Below, piece after piece: positions 26,361-35,978 of a DNA stretch of 64,000 nt (positions are counted from its first letter, which is position 1; every line of letters begins with the position of its first letter). The stretch is from Halopelagius inordinatus (lineage in GTDB: Archaea; Halobacteriota; Halobacteria; Halobacteriales; Haloferacaceae). The stretch lies in NCBI RefSeq assembly GCF_900113245.1, contig NZ_FOOQ01000001.1, positions 1,302,001 through 1,366,000 on the forward strand, written 5' to 3'. Both the position numbers and the translations under genes were made by a program. The notes under the pieces were generated by a model. The model was not told the DNA's origin, did not search any database, and saw nothing but the letters and a program-made list of their open reading frames with translations.

Positions 26361-27632
26361 ATGACGACGTCTGACCTCGTCACGCTTCGACGCGACTTGC
26401 ACCGACATCCGGAACCCGCGTGGCGCGAGTTCTACACGACAGCACGTCTCGTGGACGAACTGGAGACGCGGGATTTAGACGCCCTCTACGTCGGGCGCGA
26501 GGTGTTGTCGGAGGACGAACGCATGGCCGTCCCCGAGGAGTCGGAACTCGACGAGTGGTACGAACGCGCTCTCGCCGCGGGTGCCCGCGAGGACGTCCTC
26601 GAAGCCCTCCGCGGCGGCTACACCGGCGCGGTGGCCGTCGCAGAACGGGGCGACGGGCCGACTGTGGCCCTGCGTGTGGACATCGACGGACTCCCGATTA
26701 CGGAGTCCGAGAGCGACGACCACGTCCCGGCGGCGACGGGCTTTCGTTCCGAACACGAGGGGTTCATGCACGCCTGCGGGCACGACGCCCACGCGGCAAT
26801 CGGACTCGGCGTCCTCGATTCGGTTCTCGCGAGCGACTTCGAGGGGACGCTGAAGGTGTTTTTCCAACCCGGAGAGGAACTCGTCGCCGGCGGGCGAGCG
26901 ATGTCGAAGTCCGGCCACTTAGACGACGTCGATTATCTCTACGGCGTCCACGTCGGCCTCGACCACCCGTCGGGCGAGATAGTCGCGGGTATCGACGGTT
27001 TCCTCGCCGTCTCCCACTTTCGCGCGGAGTTCACGGGCACGCCGTCTCACGCGGGCGCGCGACCCGAAGCGGGAGACAACGCGGTGCAGGCGATGGCGGC
27101 GGCGGTCCAGAACCTCTACGGCATCCCGCGGCACGCGGACGGCGCGACGCGCGTCAACGCCGGGATGGTCGGCGGCGGTACCGCGACGAACATCGTCCCC
27201 GAGGAGGCGTTCATCGAGGGCGAAGTCCGAGGCGAGACGACGGAACTGATGGAGTACATGGAGGAGAAATCCCGTCGCGTCCTCCGGTCCGCCGCGGAGA
27301 TGCACGGCTGTGAGGTGGAGACGTTCACCGAGGGCAAAGCGCCCTCCGCGCGGAGCGACGACGAACTCGTCTCCGTCGTGAGCGACGTCGCCCGGGAGAA
27401 CGCGAACGTCACCTCACTCGTCGAACGCGACGCTCTCGGCGGGAGCGAAGACGCCACCTACCTCATGCGGGAGGTACAGGAGAACGGCGGCAAAGCCGCC
27501 TACATCGGCGTCGGAACCGACCACCCCGGCGGCCACCACACCGGCACGTTCGACGTGGACGAAGACAGCATCGGACTCGGTATCGACGTCCTCTCGTCGG
27601 CCATCCGAGAACTATCGACGCGACGGCCCTGA
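26361..27632 (+). CDS. M20-family amidohydrolase (AbgA/IAA-amino-acid hydrolase type)
   Basis: 423 residues. N-terminal LRRDLHRHPEPAWREFYT; metal ligands in HACGHDAHAAIGL near 135; the catalytic Glu in FQPGEELVAGG near 173; dimerisation-domain signature GTPSHAGARPEAGDNA near 230; late GGSEDATYL and HHTGTFD. It hydrolyses amide bonds of N-acyl amino acids; the insertion between residues 45 and 85 is typical of AbgA-like members, which cleave aminobenzoyl-glutamate. Real substrate unknown. Likely cytoplasmic, no signal peptide. Confidence 0.88.
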   Translation: MTTSDLVTLRRDLHRHPEPAWREFYTTARLVDELETRDLDALYVGREVLSEDERMAVPEESELDEWYERALAAGAREDVLEALRGGYTGAVAVAERGDGPTVALRVDIDGLPITESESDDHVPAATGFRSEHEGFMHACGHDAHAAIGLGVLDSVLASDFEGTLKVFFQPGEELVAGGRAMSKSGHLDDVDYLYGVHVGLDHPSGEIVAGIDGFLAVSHFRAEFTGTPSHAGARPEAGDNAVQAMAAAVQNLYGIPRHADGATRVNAGMVGGGTATNIVPEEAFIEGEVRGETTELMEYMEEKSRRVLRSAAEMHGCEVETFTEGKAPSARSDDELVSVVSDVARENANVTSLVERDALGGSEDATYLMREVQENGGKAAYIGVGTDHPGGHHTGTFDVDEDSIGLGIDVLSSAIRELSTRRP

Positions 27633-27795
27633 GCGTCCGTCACCCGTCGGATTACGTATCGCCACGATTACACGCGAAGGTAAAGCAGAGACACCCCGAT
27701 TTCGGTCCAGACGAGCGGCTAACATTCTCCACGGCGTGAATTTTTGTAATTTGAGTTACATCTTTTATGGGGACAGGATGACAGTTGTACACTGC

Positions 27796-29355
27796 ATGAC
27801 ACGTAGACGAACGGTCACCGTTGCGGTTGCACTTCTAGTCGCCGTGGCAATGCCGGCCGCGATGTTCGTCGGCCCGGTTGCCGCACAGACAGACTCAGAA
27901 GTTATCGACTCGTGCACAGTCATCACCGAACCCGGAGCGTACGTCGTCGGTGAGAACTTCTCCGCGGAGAACGCGACACAGGCGGTAGCCGACCCGGGCG
28001 TAGACGCTAACGTCTCCGCCTGTATCGTCGTCGAGAGCGACGACGTGACTCTCGACGGAGAGAACGTCCGGATGGACGGCCCGGTGTCGGACGAGATGGA
28101 CACAAACGAGACGGACACAAACGAGACGGCAAACGAATCGCTCGTCACCGGTATCGCCGTCACCGGTGACAACGTCTCCGTCGAATCCACGCACGTCAGA
28201 GACTTCGACGTGGGAGTGCTCTTTGCCGGTGCGTCCAACTCCTCTTTGACCGAGTTCGAGGCGGACGATACCGAGCGTGCGGGCGTTGCCTTCGTGAACG
28301 CGTCCAACAACTCCGTCGAGGACGTCAACGCGGATGACGTCACCGAGGGTGTGTCGGGCATCGACGACACGGAGAGCGACTCGACGAACGACACCGCCGA
28401 AAACGAGAGCGAGGAGATGTTCGCCGGTGCGTTCGTCTTCGTGGACGCGAGCAACAACACCGTTCAGAACGCCACCGTCGACGGGACGACGGGGTGGACG
28501 GTCTACAGCGAGAAGACGGCCGAAAACGAGACGACTGAAAACGAGACAGTGGAGAACGAAACGGCCGAAAACGAAACCGTCGAGAACGAGACGGTCGAGA
28601 ACGAAGCGACCGCGGACGCGAACAACTCCGTCGAGAACATCAGCGTGAACGGCATGCCGTTCTCCGCGGAGTTCCAAAACGCGAACATCGGTCTGGCTTC
28701 GGAGTACCCGGACGCGCCCGACGACACAGTCGTCGTCAACGGACCTCTCCAGACCGAGGTGGCTTCCGACAACGATAGCATCCAACTATCGTTCCTCTAC
28801 GACGACGCCGGACTGGAAGACGCGGGGACCACCGAACTCACCTTGAACATCTACCAAGTCAGCGGCGACACGTGGACCGAAGTCGACGGTGCGGTCATCG
28901 ACGTGAGCGACGATAGCGCGAACGCGATGGTCGACAACGGCACCTACGCTCTCGTCGGCGAGGTAACCGAAGACGAGATGCCGGAAGACGAGACGGAGAC
29001 CGAAACGCCGGTCGAGAACGAGACCGAAACGCCGGTCGACGACACCGTCGAAAACGACACCGAAACGCCAGCTGACGACACCGAAACGCCGGTCGACGTC
29101 ACCGTCGAAAACGACACCGAAACGCCGGTCGACAACGAGACGACCGAAACCGAGACTGAGACTGAGACAGCAACGGAAACCGAAACGGAAACCGAGACAG
29201 CAACGGAAACCGAGACTGAGACCGACACCCCGACGCCGGTCGACATCGCTATCGACAACGAGACGACCGAAACCGAGACGGTCAGCGACGACACGATGAC
29301 GACCGAGAACGACACGGGGACAGAATCGACCGATACCGCGACGGCAGAAGCGTAA
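27796..29355 (+). CDS. Secreted beta-helix protein with Thr/Glu-rich repeat tail
   Basis: About 519 residues from the ATG at 27796. A classical signal peptide (RRRTVTV, hydrophobic core, cleavage near VAAQ) is followed by a NosD-like right-handed beta-helix region with VVESDDVTLDGENVRMDG and ASNNSVEDVNADDV repeats, then a folded domain, then 130 residues of ETETPV/DNETTETE repeats. Many N-x-S/T sequons suggest heavy N-glycosylation. There is no PGF-CTERM or transmembrane anchor, so it is probably released or bound to the S-layer. A TTTTA element about 30 nt upstream favours this start over the ATG at 27778. Function unknown. Confidence 0.8.
   Translation: MTRRRTVTVAVALLVAVAMPAAMFVGPVAAQTDSEVIDSCTVITEPGAYVVGENFSAENATQAVADPGVDANVSACIVVESDDVTLDGENVRMDGPVSDEMDTNETDTNETANESLVTGIAVTGDNVSVESTHVRDFDVGVLFAGASNSSLTEFEADDTERAGVAFVNASNNSVEDVNADDVTEGVSGIDDTESDSTNDTAENESEEMFAGAFVFVDASNNTVQNATVDGTTGWTVYSEKTAENETTENETVENETAENETVENETVENEATADANNSVENISVNGMPFSAEFQNANIGLASEYPDAPDDTVVVNGPLQTEVASDNDSIQLSFLYDDAGLEDAGTTELTLNIYQVSGDTWTEVDGAVIDVSDDSANAMVDNGTYALVGEVTEDEMPEDETETETPVENETETPVDDTVENDTETPADDTETPVDVTVENDTETPVDNETTETETETETATETETETETATETETETDTPTPVDIAIDNETTETETVSDDTMTTENDTGTESTDTATAEA
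28976..29230 (+). repeat. Degenerate ACCGAAAC/GAGACTGAG repeats
   Basis: The DNA coding the tail repeats short units such as GAAACGCCGGTCGA and GAAACCGAGAC with in-frame length variation. This predicts length polymorphism between strains without frameshift. Confidence 0.75.
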
Positions 29356-29378
29356 GAAAACGAATCTCGAACCGCTCG

Positions 29379-29390
29379 CGCCTTCTTTTT
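29379..29390 (+). terminator. T-rich tract between convergent genes
   Basis: CCTTCTTTTT follows the plus-strand stop by about 25 nt and overlaps the 3' end of the minus-strand reductase gene. Oligo-T is the usual archaeal termination signal. Confidence 0.45.
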
Positions 29391-30763
29391 CAGTACTTCG
29401 GGTCCGCGCCCGTGACCTCGTATATGTTCTCCATCAGACGGTCACGTTCTGCCTGCCATCCGGCGAGTGCGCCGGGACGGCCGGGATAGCGGTTGTAATG
29501 GCTCATAAGTTCGTCCGCGAGGTTCTTCGTCTTGTAGAACTTGTAGATAAGCTCCCAGTAGCCGTAACTCTCCTTTGCGGTCTTGAGAGCGAGTTTCGGG
29601 CCGAACGACGTGGTCCCCGAGTAGAGCGCTTCGGCGAGTTTCTCGCCCGGAAGCGCGGCCAAGAGACTCATCAGTTCGTCGACGTTGATGGCCGTCGAGA
29701 GGATGTTGTAGACGTCGAGTCCGGCGTACCGCGCCCCGAAGTGCGACATGACGCGTTCGTTGTAGTGCCAGAGCATCTCCTCGGAGACGTCGTCGTTCTC
29801 GACGGCTTTTATCGCCTGGTCGCCCGCGTACTCGCCGGCGTACGCGGCACCGGCGATTCCGCCGCCGGTGGTCGGGTTGACGTGGGCCGCGGAGTCGCCC
29901 GCGGCGATGAACCCCGGTGCGACGGCGGAGTCGTAGGGGCGACGCGTCGGCAGGGCCGCGCCGAGTTTGTCGGTGACCGTCGCGCCCTCGAACTCCTCGC
30001 GGTTCCGGAGATCGTCTTTCAGATCGTCGACGAGTTTCATCGGTTCCTCGTTCATCTGGAACCCCAGACCGGCGTTGATGGTCGTCTCGGTCCGCGGGAA
30101 GTACCAGACGTACGCGGCGGCGACGTCGGCGGGCTTGAACACGAGTGCGTCGGACCACTCGACTGGCTCCTCTACTTCGACGATTTCGCGGTAGGCCGAA
30201 CAGAACTGCGAGTACGAGACGTTCGTGTCGAACGTCGCCTCCGAGAGGTCCGCCTTGTCCTGCAGAAGCGACAGGGCACCGGCGCCGTCGACGACGATGT
30301 CGGCGTCGTACTCGACTTCTTCGCCTTTGTGCTTGCCCGTGACGCCGGTGACGGTGCCGTCGTCGTCCTGCGTCACGTCTTGGACGACGGTGTCGTAGTG
30401 GAACTCCGCGCCCGCGTTCTCGGCGCCCTCGATGAGGCGGCGACCGTACTCCCAGCGGTCGATGACCGCGAGTTCCCCGGGGACGGGAATTTCGAGCACC
30501 GAGTCCTCTTTGGGTATCTCGAAGCGCCCGTGGTCGACGTCGGTGTTCGTGAACGCCGGCTCTATCTGCGATTTGGGGATGGCATCGGGGAACTCGTCTG
30601 CGCCCTTGAGGGCGTCGCCACAGGCGATGTGGCCCGCCTCTTCTGCAGTCTTTCGCTCGACGACGACGGCGTCGAGACCCTCATTCGCGACGGTCGCTGC
30701 CGCGTAGCACCCCGAAGTGCCTGCCCCGACGACGACGACGTCGTACTCGTGGGTCGTGCTCAT
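29390..30763 (-). CDS. Geranylgeranyl reductase-family flavoprotein
   Basis: 457 residues. FAD-binding VVVVGAGTSGCYAAATVA at the N-terminus, CGDALKGADEFP near 50 (family Cys-rich-like loop), the C-terminal FAD motif PGFIAAGDSAAHVNPTTGGGIAGA near 300, and a WYFPR segment. The family saturates geranylgeranyl chains of archaeal lipids or quinones. Several paralogues exist in haloarchaea, so substrate is uncertain; the usual lipid reductase is the likeliest reading. Start at MSTTHEYD, with a TATA-like TCTTATC about 27 nt upstream. Confidence 0.88.
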   Translation of the reverse strand: MSTTHEYDVVVVGAGTSGCYAAATVANEGLDAVVVERKTAEEAGHIACGDALKGADEFPDAIPKSQIEPAFTNTDVDHGRFEIPKEDSVLEIPVPGELAVIDRWEYGRRLIEGAENAGAEFHYDTVVQDVTQDDDGTVTGVTGKHKGEEVEYDADIVVDGAGALSLLQDKADLSEATFDTNVSYSQFCSAYREIVEVEEPVEWSDALVFKPADVAAAYVWYFPRTETTINAGLGFQMNEEPMKLVDDLKDDLRNREEFEGATVTDKLGAALPTRRPYDSAVAPGFIAAGDSAAHVNPTTGGGIAGAAYAGEYAGDQAIKAVENDDVSEEMLWHYNERVMSHFGARYAGLDVYNILSTAINVDELMSLLAALPGEKLAEALYSGTTSFGPKLALKTAKESYGYWELIYKFYKTKNLADELMSHYNRYPGRPGALAGWQAERDRLMENIYEVTGADPKY

Positions 30764-31080
30764 TGATTCGTATTCCCTTCCGTGATAAGAAAACTCTTTA
30801 TTTGTTGGTCTGCGTCGGGCAAAGGCCCACCTCGGAACCCGAACGGTCGATACGAGACGTCTCGGGCGCGTATTTACCAGTTGACTGCACTGCGCAACCG
30901 GACTCGTCAGAAGGCTTGACTGACCGCGAGTGAAGAGGCTTGCGATACATCCACTGAGCAATCACTGGTTCGCGAGGGCGCGGCGCTTCACAGCTATCAG
31001 ATTCGGAGTCGCGCCGTCCCGTGTCACCTCCGCTGTGCCAACGAGCGTCCAGGCGGCTTTGCGTCTGCGAATCGACGCCC
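30764..31080. other. 317-nt gap with no recognised gene
   Basis: It holds the promoter of the reductase near 30785-30800, a lone TATA-like GTATTTA near 30870, and then moderately GC-rich sequence without similarity I can recognise. A GTG-started plus frame at 30930 (MKRLAIHPLSNHWF) becomes Arg-rich junk inside the next gene. No tRNA fold was seen. It could be a decayed gene or an unannotated small RNA. Confidence 0.4.
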
Positions 31081-31989
31081 TCACTCGGCGTCTTTCAGGT
31101 CGGTGCCGAACACCATCTCGGCGTCGGACTCGTCGTCTCCGTCGTCGGCCGCAGTCTCTTCGCCGTCGCGTCGGTCACCGCCGAGAATCTCGGCGTCGTC
31201 GGCCGCCGTGCCGTCGGGGAGCGTCGACTCCGCGTCGTCCGTGAGTATCTCCGCGCCGTCGCTCTCCGTCTTCGGCGTCTCGGCGGGGAACTCGCTCTCG
31301 TCGTCGGCGAGGAGCGACTCCATCCGTTCGCTGGCCCGTCGAGAGGCCTCCGCGAGGGGGTTCTCGTCGTCTTCCCCGTCGGACGGAGTCGCCTCGCCGG
31401 GGGTCGCGAGGGCGTCCTCTCGGGAGGCGTCGTCCGGAGAGTCTCCGTCCGAGTGCGCCCGACGGCCCGCGGCGGGTCGGCCGTCGACGTCCTCGACCGA
31501 GATGTCTCGAACCTCTCTCTCTCCAGTCGGATCGACGACTCTCCGGGTGGCGTCGTCGGACTCGTCGTCTCCGTCGTCGAGAGCGTTCTCGACGGCGGCT
31601 TGGACGTTCGACTCGATCTGATCCGAGGCGACGTCCATCGTGTCGGCGACGGAGTGTTGCACCGCCAGCGACACCGTCTCGCGGAGGTCGTCGGGGTCGA
31701 TACCCTCGTCTCGCGCCGACTCGACTTCGGCGGCGACGAGATCCGCGGCGGTGGTGGCGCGGGCGACCGTCCGGCCGAACGCGACGACGAAGAGACCGAC
31801 ACCGACGAGAGCGAGGGCGGGAACCGCACGCTCGGACCCGGCCAACGCGGTCGGAGAGAGAGGCGTTCCGTCCCCCGACGGGAGTCCGTACCAGAGACCG
31901 ATTCCGACGAGACCCACGCCGGCGGCCGTCGGGACGAACGCTCGGAGATGGTATCGGGCGGCAGTTCGAACAGCGTCTCGCGGGCGCAT
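31081..31989 (-). CDS. Two-span membrane protein with long acidic cytoplasmic tail
   Basis: 302 residues, family not recognised. Two hydrophobic helices at about 18-36 and 55-72, a short amphipathic segment, then about 200 residues rich in Asp/Glu/Ser and low in order (DDGDDESDDATRR..., ENPLAEASRRASERMESLLADDESEF). The tail probably faces the cytoplasm. A TATA-like AATAAAT at 32014-32020 (minus: ATTTATT) is 28 nt upstream of the ATG, so it is a leaderless, separately transcribed gene. Confidence 0.75.
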   Translation of the reverse strand: MRPRDAVRTAARYHLRAFVPTAAGVGLVGIGLWYGLPSGDGTPLSPTALAGSERAVPALALVGVGLFVVAFGRTVARATTAADLVAAEVESARDEGIDPDDLRETVSLAVQHSVADTMDVASDQIESNVQAAVENALDDGDDESDDATRRVVDPTGEREVRDISVEDVDGRPAAGRRAHSDGDSPDDASREDALATPGEATPSDGEDDENPLAEASRRASERMESLLADDESEFPAETPKTESDGAEILTDDAESTLPDGTAADDAEILGGDRRDGEETAADDGDDESDAEMVFGTDLKDAE

Positions 31990-32013
31990 ATCCGGCGCAT
32001 CACCGTTCCGGAT

Positions 32014-32020
32014 AATAAAT
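32014..32020 (-). promoter_or_regulatory. TATA box of the acidic-tail membrane protein
   Basis: ATTTATT on the minus strand, centred 28 nt before the ATG at 31989. Confidence 0.5.
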
Positions 32021-32087
32021 CCCCCAGACCTGTTAGAGATAATGACGTGTCAGAAATATGTCGTCGAGTCAGGAGGCGACGCGACGT

Positions 32088-33155
32088 TCAGTCGTCGCCC
32101 GACTCGTAGTGGTCGCCCGCGGCCTCGGGTATCTGGGTCCGGCCGACGAGAGCGAGGACGACGATGACCGTCACGTACGGGATGGTCCGGACGAGCGGTT
32201 GCGGAATCGCGAACACGTCGCGCGCCTGCAGCGTCAGTTGAAGCGCGTCGAGTCCGGCAAACAGCATCGTCGAGAGCATCGCGCCGATGGGGTTGTAGTT
32301 GCCGAACAGGTAGGCGACGATGGCGATGAACCCTTTCCCGTTGACCATCGTCGGGCCGTTGCCGGTGAACTGTCCGAGACTGAGCGACAGCGCCGCGCCC
32401 CCGATACCGGCGAGGACGCCCGAGATGACGACGGCGGCGTAGCGGACGCGTTGCACGTCCACGCCCGCCGTGTCGAGCGCTTTCGGGTTCTCACCGCTCG
32501 CGATGACCCAGCGACCGAACGTGGTCCGATTGAGCGTCCACCACGAGAGGGCGACGGCGACGAACATCATGTAGACGAACGGCGTCGCGTCGAACAGCGC
32601 ACCGAGCGACGGGATATCCGAGAGGTACGGAATCGTAACCGTCCCGATGGTCGGAACGCTCGCCGTGTTCGGGCCGCCGTAGACGACCTGTGACGCGAAC
32701 GGAGCGAGTCCGAGCGCGATGAGCCAGATGGCGAGTCCGGCGATAATCTGGTCGGCGCGGAACTCGATGCAGACCACCGCAAACAGCAGTGCGAGGAGCG
32801 TGCTGGCGAGGACGCCCGCCAACAGACCGAGCCACGTGCTCCCTGTCACGTCGGCGAAGTAGACGCCGCCGAACGCCGAGATGATGAGCAGGCCTTCGAG
32901 CCCGATGTTGATGACGCCGCTCTTCTCGGCGAAGATGCCGCCGAGAGCGGCGAACGCGATGGGCACCGAGAGACGCAGCGTCGCCGAGAGCGTGCTCTTT
33001 GCGGTGAGGATGTTCAGCACCTGTCCGGCGTCCGACGACGGGAACAGGACGCCGAGGACGCCGATGGCCACGAGCAGGAGGGCGGCGACGCCCGCGACGA
33101 GTCGCCGCGAGTCGAGGCCCTCGGTCAGGTTCGACCGCAGACTCGTCTCACTCAT
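32088..33155 (-). CDS. BMP-type ABC transporter permease, subunit 2
   Basis: 355 residues with about 9-10 membrane spans of the BPD_transp_2 fold. Key stretch: GGIFAEKSGVINIGLEGLLIISAF near 70-95, the EGLM-like signature of nucleoside-type permeases (YufQ/NupQ class), and later GENPKALDTAGVDVQRVR, the cytoplasmic loop that meets the ATPase. Last gene of the receptor-ATPase-permease-permease operon; its start overlaps the previous gene end by 8 nt. The start ATG at 33153-33155 is preferred to the longer open frame. Confidence 0.93.
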   Translation of the reverse strand: MSETSLRSNLTEGLDSRRLVAGVAALLLVAIGVLGVLFPSSDAGQVLNILTAKSTLSATLRLSVPIAFAALGGIFAEKSGVINIGLEGLLIISAFGGVYFADVTGSTWLGLLAGVLASTLLALLFAVVCIEFRADQIIAGLAIWLIALGLAPFASQVVYGGPNTASVPTIGTVTIPYLSDIPSLGALFDATPFVYMMFVAVALSWWTLNRTTFGRWVIASGENPKALDTAGVDVQRVRYAAVVISGVLAGIGGAALSLSLGQFTGNGPTMVNGKGFIAIVAYLFGNYNPIGAMLSTMLFAGLDALQLTLQARDVFAIPQPLVRTIPYVTVIVVLALVGRTQIPEAAGDHYESGDD

Positions 33156-34365
33156 CGGTCTCACCTCCCACGCCGCCGTCGGTGACCGGGCGACCGGTGG
33201 TCTCGTCTTCGAACGTCCAGACGTGCTTGCCGATGAGGCGGAAGAACTCGGGCATGGCGACGAAGAGGATGATGAGGCCGCGGAGGACGCCGACGAGTTG
33301 CGGCGGCACGTCCGTCGCGACGTCCACGACGATGGACCCGCTCTTGAGGACGCCGAACAGCAACGCCGCCAAGCCGACGCCGAGCGGATTGTTCCCCGCG
33401 AGGATGGAGACGGTGATGCCGTCGAAGCCGTACGCGGGAACGCCCGTCTGGAAGTTCCCGAGGACCATGAGGACGTACACCGCGCCGCCGATTCCGGCGA
33501 GCGCACCGGAGAACGTCATGCTCGCGACGACGGTTCGAGCGGCGTCTACGCCGCCGTACTCCGCGGCCTCGGACTGGATACCGCTGGTCCGGAGGTCGTA
33601 GCCGAACGAGGTGCGTTCGAGTATCAGGTAGACGGCCACGAGGAGGCCGATAGCGAGGACGAACGCGACGAGCGAGAAGTCGTTTCGGGGGTCGAACAGG
33701 ATCGGAGGGAACAGAGCGCCGTCGGGAACCGAAACGGTCTGCGTCGCGAAACTCTCGGGGTCTTTGAAGTGGTCCTGTACCAGATACAGCGCGATAGACG
33801 TCGCGACGAAGTTCAGCATGATGGTCGTAATCACCTCGTTCGCGTCGGCGTACGCCTTCAGAGCGCCCGGTATCGCGCCGTAGGCGCCTCCGGTGACGGC
33901 TCCGACGAGGAGTCCGAACGGGAGCAAGAGGAACGGGCCGACGCCCGCGGGCACCGTCGCTCCGACGACGGGAACCGCGATGGCCGTCGCGAGAGCGCCG
34001 ACGACGAGTTGCCCCTGCGTCCCGATGTTGAAGATGCCGGCGCGGAAGGCGACGGCGACTGCGACGCCGGTGAACATCAGTATCGTCGTCTCCGAGAGCG
34101 TCGTCGCGAACTGACCGTTGAGCGGGTTCTGCGAGAGGTTACCGAACGCGCCGATGAACAGTCGGTCGTATATCAAAAGCGGGTCGTAACAGAAGCCGAC
34201 GCCGAAGTACGTCGCGGCGGCCGTCCCGCACGTCGTCATCCGACCGGCCGCGAGGATGAGGACGAACCCGACGGCGATAGACAGCAGTAACGCGGCCCCG
34301 CTTATCAGTACCCGTTCGCCCCTCGACGCGCCGACGAGTCGTTCGGCCGCGTCTTTGACGCTCAT
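33148..34365 (-). CDS. BMP-type ABC transporter permease, subunit 1
   Basis: 405 residues; about 10 membrane helices. AVAVAFRAGIFNIGTQGQLVVGALA (about 110-135) is the family signature; RTSGIQSEAAEYGGVDAARTV is the ATPase-contact loop. Two permeases of different length are usual for this class (YufP/YufQ). The start overlaps the ATPase stop by 4 nt (34362-34365), indicating translational coupling. The soluble C-terminus TFEDETTGRPVTDGG is disposable. Confidence 0.93.
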   Translation of the reverse strand: MSVKDAAERLVGASRGERVLISGAALLLSIAVGFVLILAAGRMTTCGTAAATYFGVGFCYDPLLIYDRLFIGAFGNLSQNPLNGQFATTLSETTILMFTGVAVAVAFRAGIFNIGTQGQLVVGALATAIAVPVVGATVPAGVGPFLLLPFGLLVGAVTGGAYGAIPGALKAYADANEVITTIMLNFVATSIALYLVQDHFKDPESFATQTVSVPDGALFPPILFDPRNDFSLVAFVLAIGLLVAVYLILERTSFGYDLRTSGIQSEAAEYGGVDAARTVVASMTFSGALAGIGGAVYVLMVLGNFQTGVPAYGFDGITVSILAGNNPLGVGLAALLFGVLKSGSIVVDVATDVPPQLVGVLRGLIILFVAMPEFFRLIGKHVWTFEDETTGRPVTDGGVGGETDE

Positions 34366-35933
34366 CGGCTCTCACCCGTCGGTTCCGCGGCGCCGACTCC
34401 GCGCGAGGAGTCGTAGGACTCGGGGTACTCACCGGCCATCAACAGGCCCAGTTCCTCTTCGGTCACCGCCTCGGGGTCTACCACGTCCATTATCTCGCCC
34501 TCGTACATGACCGCGAGTCGGTCCGACAGTCCCTGTACCTCCTCTAGCTTCGAGGAGACGAGAAGCACCGCCTTCCCCTCGCTTCGGAGTTCCAACAACT
34601 GCTCGTGGATGAACTCGGTCGACCCGATGTCGACGCCGCGGGTCGGATGCGTCGCGACGACGAGAGAGGGGTCGCGTTCGAACTCGCGGCCGACGATGAA
34701 CTTCTGTTGGTTGCCGCCGGAGAAGGAGACGGCGTCGGCGTCGGCGTTCGGCGGCCGAACGTCGTACTTCCGGATGATGTCCTCGGCGTGCGACCGGGAT
34801 GTCTCCCAGTCGATGCGTCCGTCCGTGGCGAACGGTTCCGAGTGTTGGCTCCCGAGGATACCGTTCTCCACGAGGTCGAAATCCATCACCAAGCCGCGCT
34901 CTTGGCGGTCTTCCGGGATGTAGGCCATCCCCTCGCTGATTCGTCGCCGCCGGGACCAGCGGTCGATTCGCTCGCCCTCGAAGGAGACGGTACCCGCCTC
35001 TTGGCTCCGCAGTCCGGTGATAGCCTCGACGAGTTCGGACTGGCCGTTGCCGTCGACGCCCGCGATTCCGAACACCTCGCCGGACCGAACCTCGAACGAC
35101 GCGTCTTCGACGACGTCCACGCCGCGTTCGTCTTCGACGGTGAGGTCCCGAACCGAGAGGACGGATTCGCCGGGGTCTACGGCCGGTTTGTCCACTTGCA
35201 TCAGGACTTCGCGACCGACCATCAGTTCGGCGAGTTCCTCGCGCGTCGTCTCGTCGGTTGCGACGGTGCCGACGTTCTCGCCGTCGCGGAGGACGGTCAC
35301 CTCGTCTGCCGCCTCCAGAACCTCGCCGAGTTTGTGCGAGATGAAGATTATCGTCTTTCCCTGCGCGGTGAGTTCTTCGAGGACGGTGAACAGTTCCTCT
35401 ACCTCCTGCGGCGTCAACACCGCGGTCGGTTCGTCGAGGATGAGCACGTCCGCGCCGCGGTAGATGGCCTTCAGAATCTCGACGCGTTGTTGCGCTCCGA
35501 CGGAGATGTCCTCGATGCGAGCGTCGGGGTCGACGTCGAACCCGTACCGTTCGGACAGTTCGACGACTTCCTCTCGGGACCGGTCTCGGTCGATGGCCAA
35601 CCCGCCCCACTTTCGGGGCTCGTTCCCGAGCGTGATGTTCTCGGTGACGGTCATCGGATCGACCAGCATGAAGTGCTGGTGGATCATCCCGACGCCGGCG
35701 TCTATGGCGTCTCGGGGCGAATCGAACGAACGCGGCGTCCCGTCTATGTACACCGTGCCTTCGGTCGGTTCGTACAGTCCGTAGAGGACGTTCATCAAGG
35801 TGGTCTTCCCGGCCCCGTTCTCACCGAGAAGCGCATGCACCGTCCCGCCTTCGACGGACATGTCGACATCGTCGTTCGCGATGACTCCCGGGAACCGTTT
35901 GGTTATCCCGGCGAGTCGAACGGCTGTTGACAT
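34362..35933 (-). CDS. ABC transporter ATPase with two nucleotide-binding domains (YufO/RbsA-like)
   Basis: 523 residues, two tandem ABC modules. Domain 1: Walker A LLGENGAGKTT near 35-45, signature-like SVGAQQRVEI near 142, Walker B VLILDEPTAV near 162. Domain 2 has a degenerate A site (GVDGNGQSEL near 275), signature SFSGGNQQKFIVG near 405 and Walker B-like SLVVATHPTRG where the catalytic Glu is replaced, as in RbsA/MglA-type enzymes. Powers uptake of nucleosides or related compounds. Second gene of the operon, following the receptor after 45 nt. Confidence 0.94.
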   Translation of the reverse strand: MSTAVRLAGITKRFPGVIANDDVDMSVEGGTVHALLGENGAGKTTLMNVLYGLYEPTEGTVYIDGTPRSFDSPRDAIDAGVGMIHQHFMLVDPMTVTENITLGNEPRKWGGLAIDRDRSREEVVELSERYGFDVDPDARIEDISVGAQQRVEILKAIYRGADVLILDEPTAVLTPQEVEELFTVLEELTAQGKTIIFISHKLGEVLEAADEVTVLRDGENVGTVATDETTREELAELMVGREVLMQVDKPAVDPGESVLSVRDLTVEDERGVDVVEDASFEVRSGEVFGIAGVDGNGQSELVEAITGLRSQEAGTVSFEGERIDRWSRRRRISEGMAYIPEDRQERGLVMDFDLVENGILGSQHSEPFATDGRIDWETSRSHAEDIIRKYDVRPPNADADAVSFSGGNQQKFIVGREFERDPSLVVATHPTRGVDIGSTEFIHEQLLELRSEGKAVLLVSSKLEEVQGLSDRLAVMYEGEIMDVVDPEAVTEEELGLLMAGEYPESYDSSRGVGAAEPTGESR

Positions 35934-35978
35934 TGGGGGTAAATGAGCGAGGAATAGTTTAGTTCCGCCGGTTCCGGG

